Below, one piece after another: positions 61,997-64,000 of a stretch of 64,000 nt of DNA; the first letter of the stretch is position 1; each line of letters starts with the position of its first letter. Location of the stretch: the NCBI GenBank assembly GCA_963803295.1, contig CAWDMC010000024.1, positions 372,001 through 436,000 on the forward strand. Reading direction: 5' to 3'. Source of the stretch: CAWDMC01 sp963803295 (lineage in GTDB: Bacteria > Acidobacteriota > Terriglobia > UBA7540). A program made the position numbers and the translations under genes. The notes below the pieces were generated by a model that saw only the letters and a program-made list of their open reading frames with translations, did not search any database and had not been told where the DNA came from.

Positions 61997-62102
61997 CACA
62001 ACCTCCGCAAATCAATCAAGGGTCGCGAGTTAAGGAATTCTGCCTAAGGCTCGACCTTCAATCCCGATTGGCTTTCCTTGACTCCCTGCTTGCCGCCCGA
62101 GC

Positions 62103-62900
62103 TCAACCTTCAATTCCGATCGCGAGCAGCTTTTCGACTGCCTTCCTGACCATCGCCTGCATTTCTTCCGGTGACACGCTGACGCGCTCTGGAGACCGGT
62201 TGCCATTGGTCACAGGACACGATGCACCTCGTTCCACCGGGGTCGAGCCCGTTCCGAAATAGCGTTGGCGGGCGATCAGCAGTTTATCCACGTCCGTCTC
62301 CGAGAGCAACACCTGACGGCCCAGGATCTCGGTCACCAGGGAGACCTTGGCGAAATGCTCGACGGTTTCCATCCTGAAGAAGGCCATTTGGGGATCAGGA
62401 CCGCAGGTCACGACGCCATGATTGGCCAGCAGAATCGCATCGTGAGATCCTACCAGCGGGCGCAAGGCGTCGGTGAGCTCCGGGGTGCCGGGCGTGCCAT
62501 AGGGTGCCAGAGGGATACAGCCGAGAGAAAGCACGACCTCCGAAACCAGAGCCTTGTTGAGCGGCAAACCGGCTGCCGCATAACCCGTGGCGGTGGGCGG
62601 ATGAGCGTGCACCACACCATGTACGTCGGGCCGATTCTTGTAGATGAGGAGGTGCATGGCGATCTCGCTGGTAGTGTTGCGGCGGCCGGAGAGTTTCCGT
62701 CCGTCATTATCAACAATCACCAGATCGTCCACCTCCATCGCCCCCTTGCTGATGGTTGTGGGGGTGCACAGGATGCGCTGATCGTCCAGTCGCGCGCTGA
62801 TGTTGCCATCGAAGCCGGAGACCAATCCTTGCCGGTGAACCGACCGGCCGATTTCCACGATCTCCCTGCGTAACTCGCCTTCGGTCCTGACCGTTGCCAA
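62103..62900 (-). CDS. Class II aldolase with C-terminal encapsulation-peptide-like helix
   Basis: 265 residues of the aldolase/adducin family: GNISARLDDQRILCTPT, zinc ligands in VVHAHPPTATGYA and LANHGVVTCG. The last about 45 residues form a flexible linker and an amphipathic helix (SPEEMQAMVRKAVEKLLAI), as used to load enzymes into microcompartments. With the adjacent shell genes it matches the fuculose-/rhamnulose-1-phosphate aldolase of Planctomycetes-Verrucomicrobia-type compartments, which yield lactaldehyde. A TTG start at 62900 has GGAG upstream. Confidence 0.85.
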   Translation of the reverse strand: MATVRTEGELRREIVEIGRSVHRQGLVSGFDGNISARLDDQRILCTPTTISKGAMEVDDLVIVDNDGRKLSGRRNTTSEIAMHLLIYKNRPDVHGVVHAHPPTATGYAAAGLPLNKALVSEVVLSLGCIPLAPYGTPGTPELTDALRPLVGSHDAILLANHGVVTCGPDPQMAFFRMETVEHFAKVSLVTEILGRQVLLSETDVDKLLIARQRYFGTGSTPVERGASCPVTNGNRSPERVSVSPEEMQAMVRKAVEKLLAIGIEG

Positions 62901-62973
62901 CTTTCGCCAACTCCTTATTCCAAAAATGCCCTAATGAAGCAGGAAGACCACGGTAATGGAGGCAAGGAATCTT

Positions 62974-62979
62974 TGTCAA
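62974..62979 (-). promoter_or_regulatory. candidate -35 box of the microcompartment operon
   Basis: TTGACA on the minus strand, 74 bases before the aldolase start. The matching -10 (TTACCG at 17-base spacing) is poor, so an activator may be needed. Confidence 0.35.
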
Positions 62980-63037
62980 GCGCCGAAAGCCATGTTGACT
63001 ATGCCCTGCGCGGACAAGGATCTCATTCGAAAAGGAC

Positions 63038-63067
63038 TTGCCCGCGGCGCTTACGGCCCGCTATACT
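63038..63067 (+). promoter_or_regulatory. candidate tRNA-Ile promoter
   Basis: TTGCCC (63038-63043) and TATACT (63062-63067) with 18-base spacing lie 60 bases before the tRNA. Confidence 0.45.
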
Positions 63068-63126
63068 GAGATTCTTGAGTCTGCTGGGCGGCGTCAAAAT
63101 GCCCTCCGGTTGAATCTCAAGTTTGC

Positions 63127-63203
63127 GGGCCTGTAGCTCAGGTGGCTAGAGCGCACCCCTGATAAGGGTGAGGTCGGTAGTTCAACTCTACCCAGGCCCA
63201 CCA
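63127..63203 (+). tRNA. tRNA-Ile (GAT), CCA encoded
   Basis: The cloverleaf closes fully: acceptor GGGCCTG/CAGGCCC, anticodon stem CACCC/GGGTG with loop CTGATAA (anticodon GAT), T-arm GGTAG-TTCAACT-CTACC, discriminator A and encoded CCA. It is outside any rRNA operon in this window. Confidence 0.97.
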
Positions 63204-63261
63204 GCCTTCGCCCGCCACAGCGGGCTTCGGTTCGGCAGGCTACGTTTGAAGGCGAAGGCTG
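63202..63261. repeat. cruciform repeat at the 3' end of tRNA-Ile
   Basis: CAGCCTTCGCC (63202-63212) and GGCGAAGGCTG (63251-63261) are perfect 11-bp inverted arms. Inside them GCCCGC-CACA-GCGGGC (63210-63225) forms a second hairpin. The element begins at the last two bases of the tRNA. AGCCTTAGCGAAGG and CCAGCCTTCG fragments continue to about 63330. Confidence 0.7.
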
Positions 63262-63413
63262 TCACGCGGTAGCCTTAGCGAAGGCGGACCCTCCCCGTGA
63301 TGTACGTTTACATCCCAGCCTTCGTCCTACCAACAGTTCCGGCAAAGATGGGGTAAAGGCCGAAACTGTAGGGCGTTTTCCCCGTGATCGTCAACACCGA
63401 TCGGTCATGGAAC

Positions 63414-63810
63414 CTATCTGAGGAATTCACTGGGAGTCAAGATGCACTTTCCCAGAAACGGGTTCAGCTCCAGAAGATCATTGTCCCCGGTCACAATGTG
63501 AGTCGCCTGGCCGCTCATCTGCAAGCTCCAGAAACTTGTTGTCGCTCGGATCGCGACAATCGTTGATTGTGACATCAATCTCGACCCATTCGGATGCCCC
63601 CGCAAAAGTGGCCAGAAACTGCCTCGCCTCATCTTCGGTGATGTACGTGCGGAATTTTTCCCGGCCGAGCACTTCGTTAAGTTCCGTCACGAGCGGCAAG
63701 GAGACGAGTATCGTGCCACGATCCAAGGCGTGATCGAAGGCGCGGCGCGAGATCGATTCGTCGGACAGGGCTGCGCTGATCAGTGCGTTGGTATCAAAGA
63801 CGAAACGCAA
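63414..63810 (-). pseudogene. PIN-domain toxin, frameshifted
   Basis: The upstream frame (start 63810) has MRFVFDTNALISAALSDESISRRAFD with the first catalytic Asp, TELNEVLGREKF (Glu) and NDCRDPSDNKFLELA. It then leaves frame near 63525. The other frame continues with the expected end: SGQATHIVTGDNDLLELNPFLGKCILTPSEFL. Joined, this is a normal PIN-family toxin of about 132 residues. One base is missing or added; there is no homopolymer. Either the toxin is inactivated or the base is a consensus error. It follows its antitoxin-like partner by one base. Confidence 0.8.
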
Positions 63811-63811
63811 G

Positions 63812-63994
63812 TTACGGTTCTTTCAAGAGGTTTTCTAATATTTCCGGCGTGAGGCCCCGGCCGCGGGCCTTCTTGCTGAGGTCGGTCATCAGTTGCTTTA
63901 AGGCCGCGGGTTCCGCCGCGGTCACGTCCTTTAACCAAAGACTCAGAAGCGCACCCATCTTCCTCTGATCGGCAGGCGGAGCGGCGTTGAACAC
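63812..63994 (-). CDS. Small antitoxin-like partner of the PIN toxin
   Basis: 60 residues from a GTG at 63994; the frame is open to the window edge, so it may start further upstream. MGALLSLWLKDVTAAEPAALKQLMTDLSKKARGRGLTPEILENLLKEP is short, helical and charged, like the small proteins encoded before PIN_3 toxins. Its stop is adjacent to the PIN start. Specific family not certain. Confidence 0.65.
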   Translation of the reverse strand: MFNAAPPADQRKMGALLSLWLKDVTAAEPAALKQLMTDLSKKARGRGLTPEILENLLKEP

Positions 63995-64000
63995 TCTGGC

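Noticed and set aside
61457..62047. 196-codon plus-strand frame
   Set aside because: Antisense to the BMC-H and BMC-P genes, which are unambiguous.

Overview
The window looks like a chromosomal segment of a GC-rich soil-type bacterium, most probably an Acidobacteriota. The clues are a PadR regulator overlapping a MacB/ADOP-type permease, a 1079-residue Oar-like TonB-dependent receptor with an N-terminal carboxypeptidase-regulatory-like domain, an ASPIC/UnbV FG-GAP protein, a bacterial microcompartment cluster of the fucose/rhamnose type, and a UGA-encoded selenoprotein. No 16S rRNA gene is present, so the assignment is inference from gene content.

Layout. 1-1349: PadR-ADOP efflux-type operon, cut by the window edge. 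1757-8280: enzymes (esterase, deiodinase-like selenoprotein, dienoyl-CoA-reductase-like SDR, S9 peptidase, sarcosine-oxidase-like flavoprotein). 8443-10799: two secreted low-complexity proteins (Gly/Tyr-rich; DUF3300 with 99-bp repeats), the first behind a sigma-54-like promoter. 11603-18040: leftward signalling block of a coiled-coil protein, a trans-envelope OmpA-type protein, a Ras-like GTPase, a NarX-type PAS kinase, two response regulators and a degenerate HPt. 18721-28266: TPR protein, frameshifted ASPIC protein, Tat-exported glycosidase and TonB receptor, probably a glycan-use region. 28871-38718: housekeeping (rsmI, fmdB, galU, tsaD), a frameshifted membrane spermidine-synthase homologue, an exported MEMO-AMMECR1 fusion and a tannase-family esterase.

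38821-41165 is a mobile island: a complete 1.4-kb DDE insertion sequence with two-tier inverted repeats, then a terminator-like hairpin and an ORF-less group IIC intron. 41166-51306 is a ten-gene type II secretion / type IV pilus-like operon (secretin, pseudopilins, GspF, GspE, PilM-, PilN-, PilO-, PilP- and GspK-like). 51424-56239 holds folK, an exonuclease-phosphatase-family protein, a hicBA pair, an orphan hicB, and a two-gene DUF5343 + Swt1-type HEPN module that looks like a toxin-antitoxin or abortive-infection system. 56240-60533: ruvC-ruvA-ruvB and an M2 peptidase.

60598-62900 encodes a compact microcompartment set: a class II aldolase with a C-terminal encapsulation-peptide-like helix, one hexameric shell protein and three pentameric vertex proteins, with no aldehyde dehydrogenase or kinase in the window. 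It is followed by tRNA-Ile(GAT), a cruciform repeat, and a frameshifted PIN toxin with its small antitoxin partner.

Three otherwise good genes (ASPIC, spermidine-synthase-like, PIN) carry single frameshifts; these may be real decay or consensus errors. Small palindromic interspersed repeats are scattered between genes. The strongest unusual items are the selenoprotein with a well-placed bSECIS hairpin, the ORF-less group IIC intron, the HEPN module, the minimal microcompartment operon and the GTPase/OmpA/coiled-coil operon.
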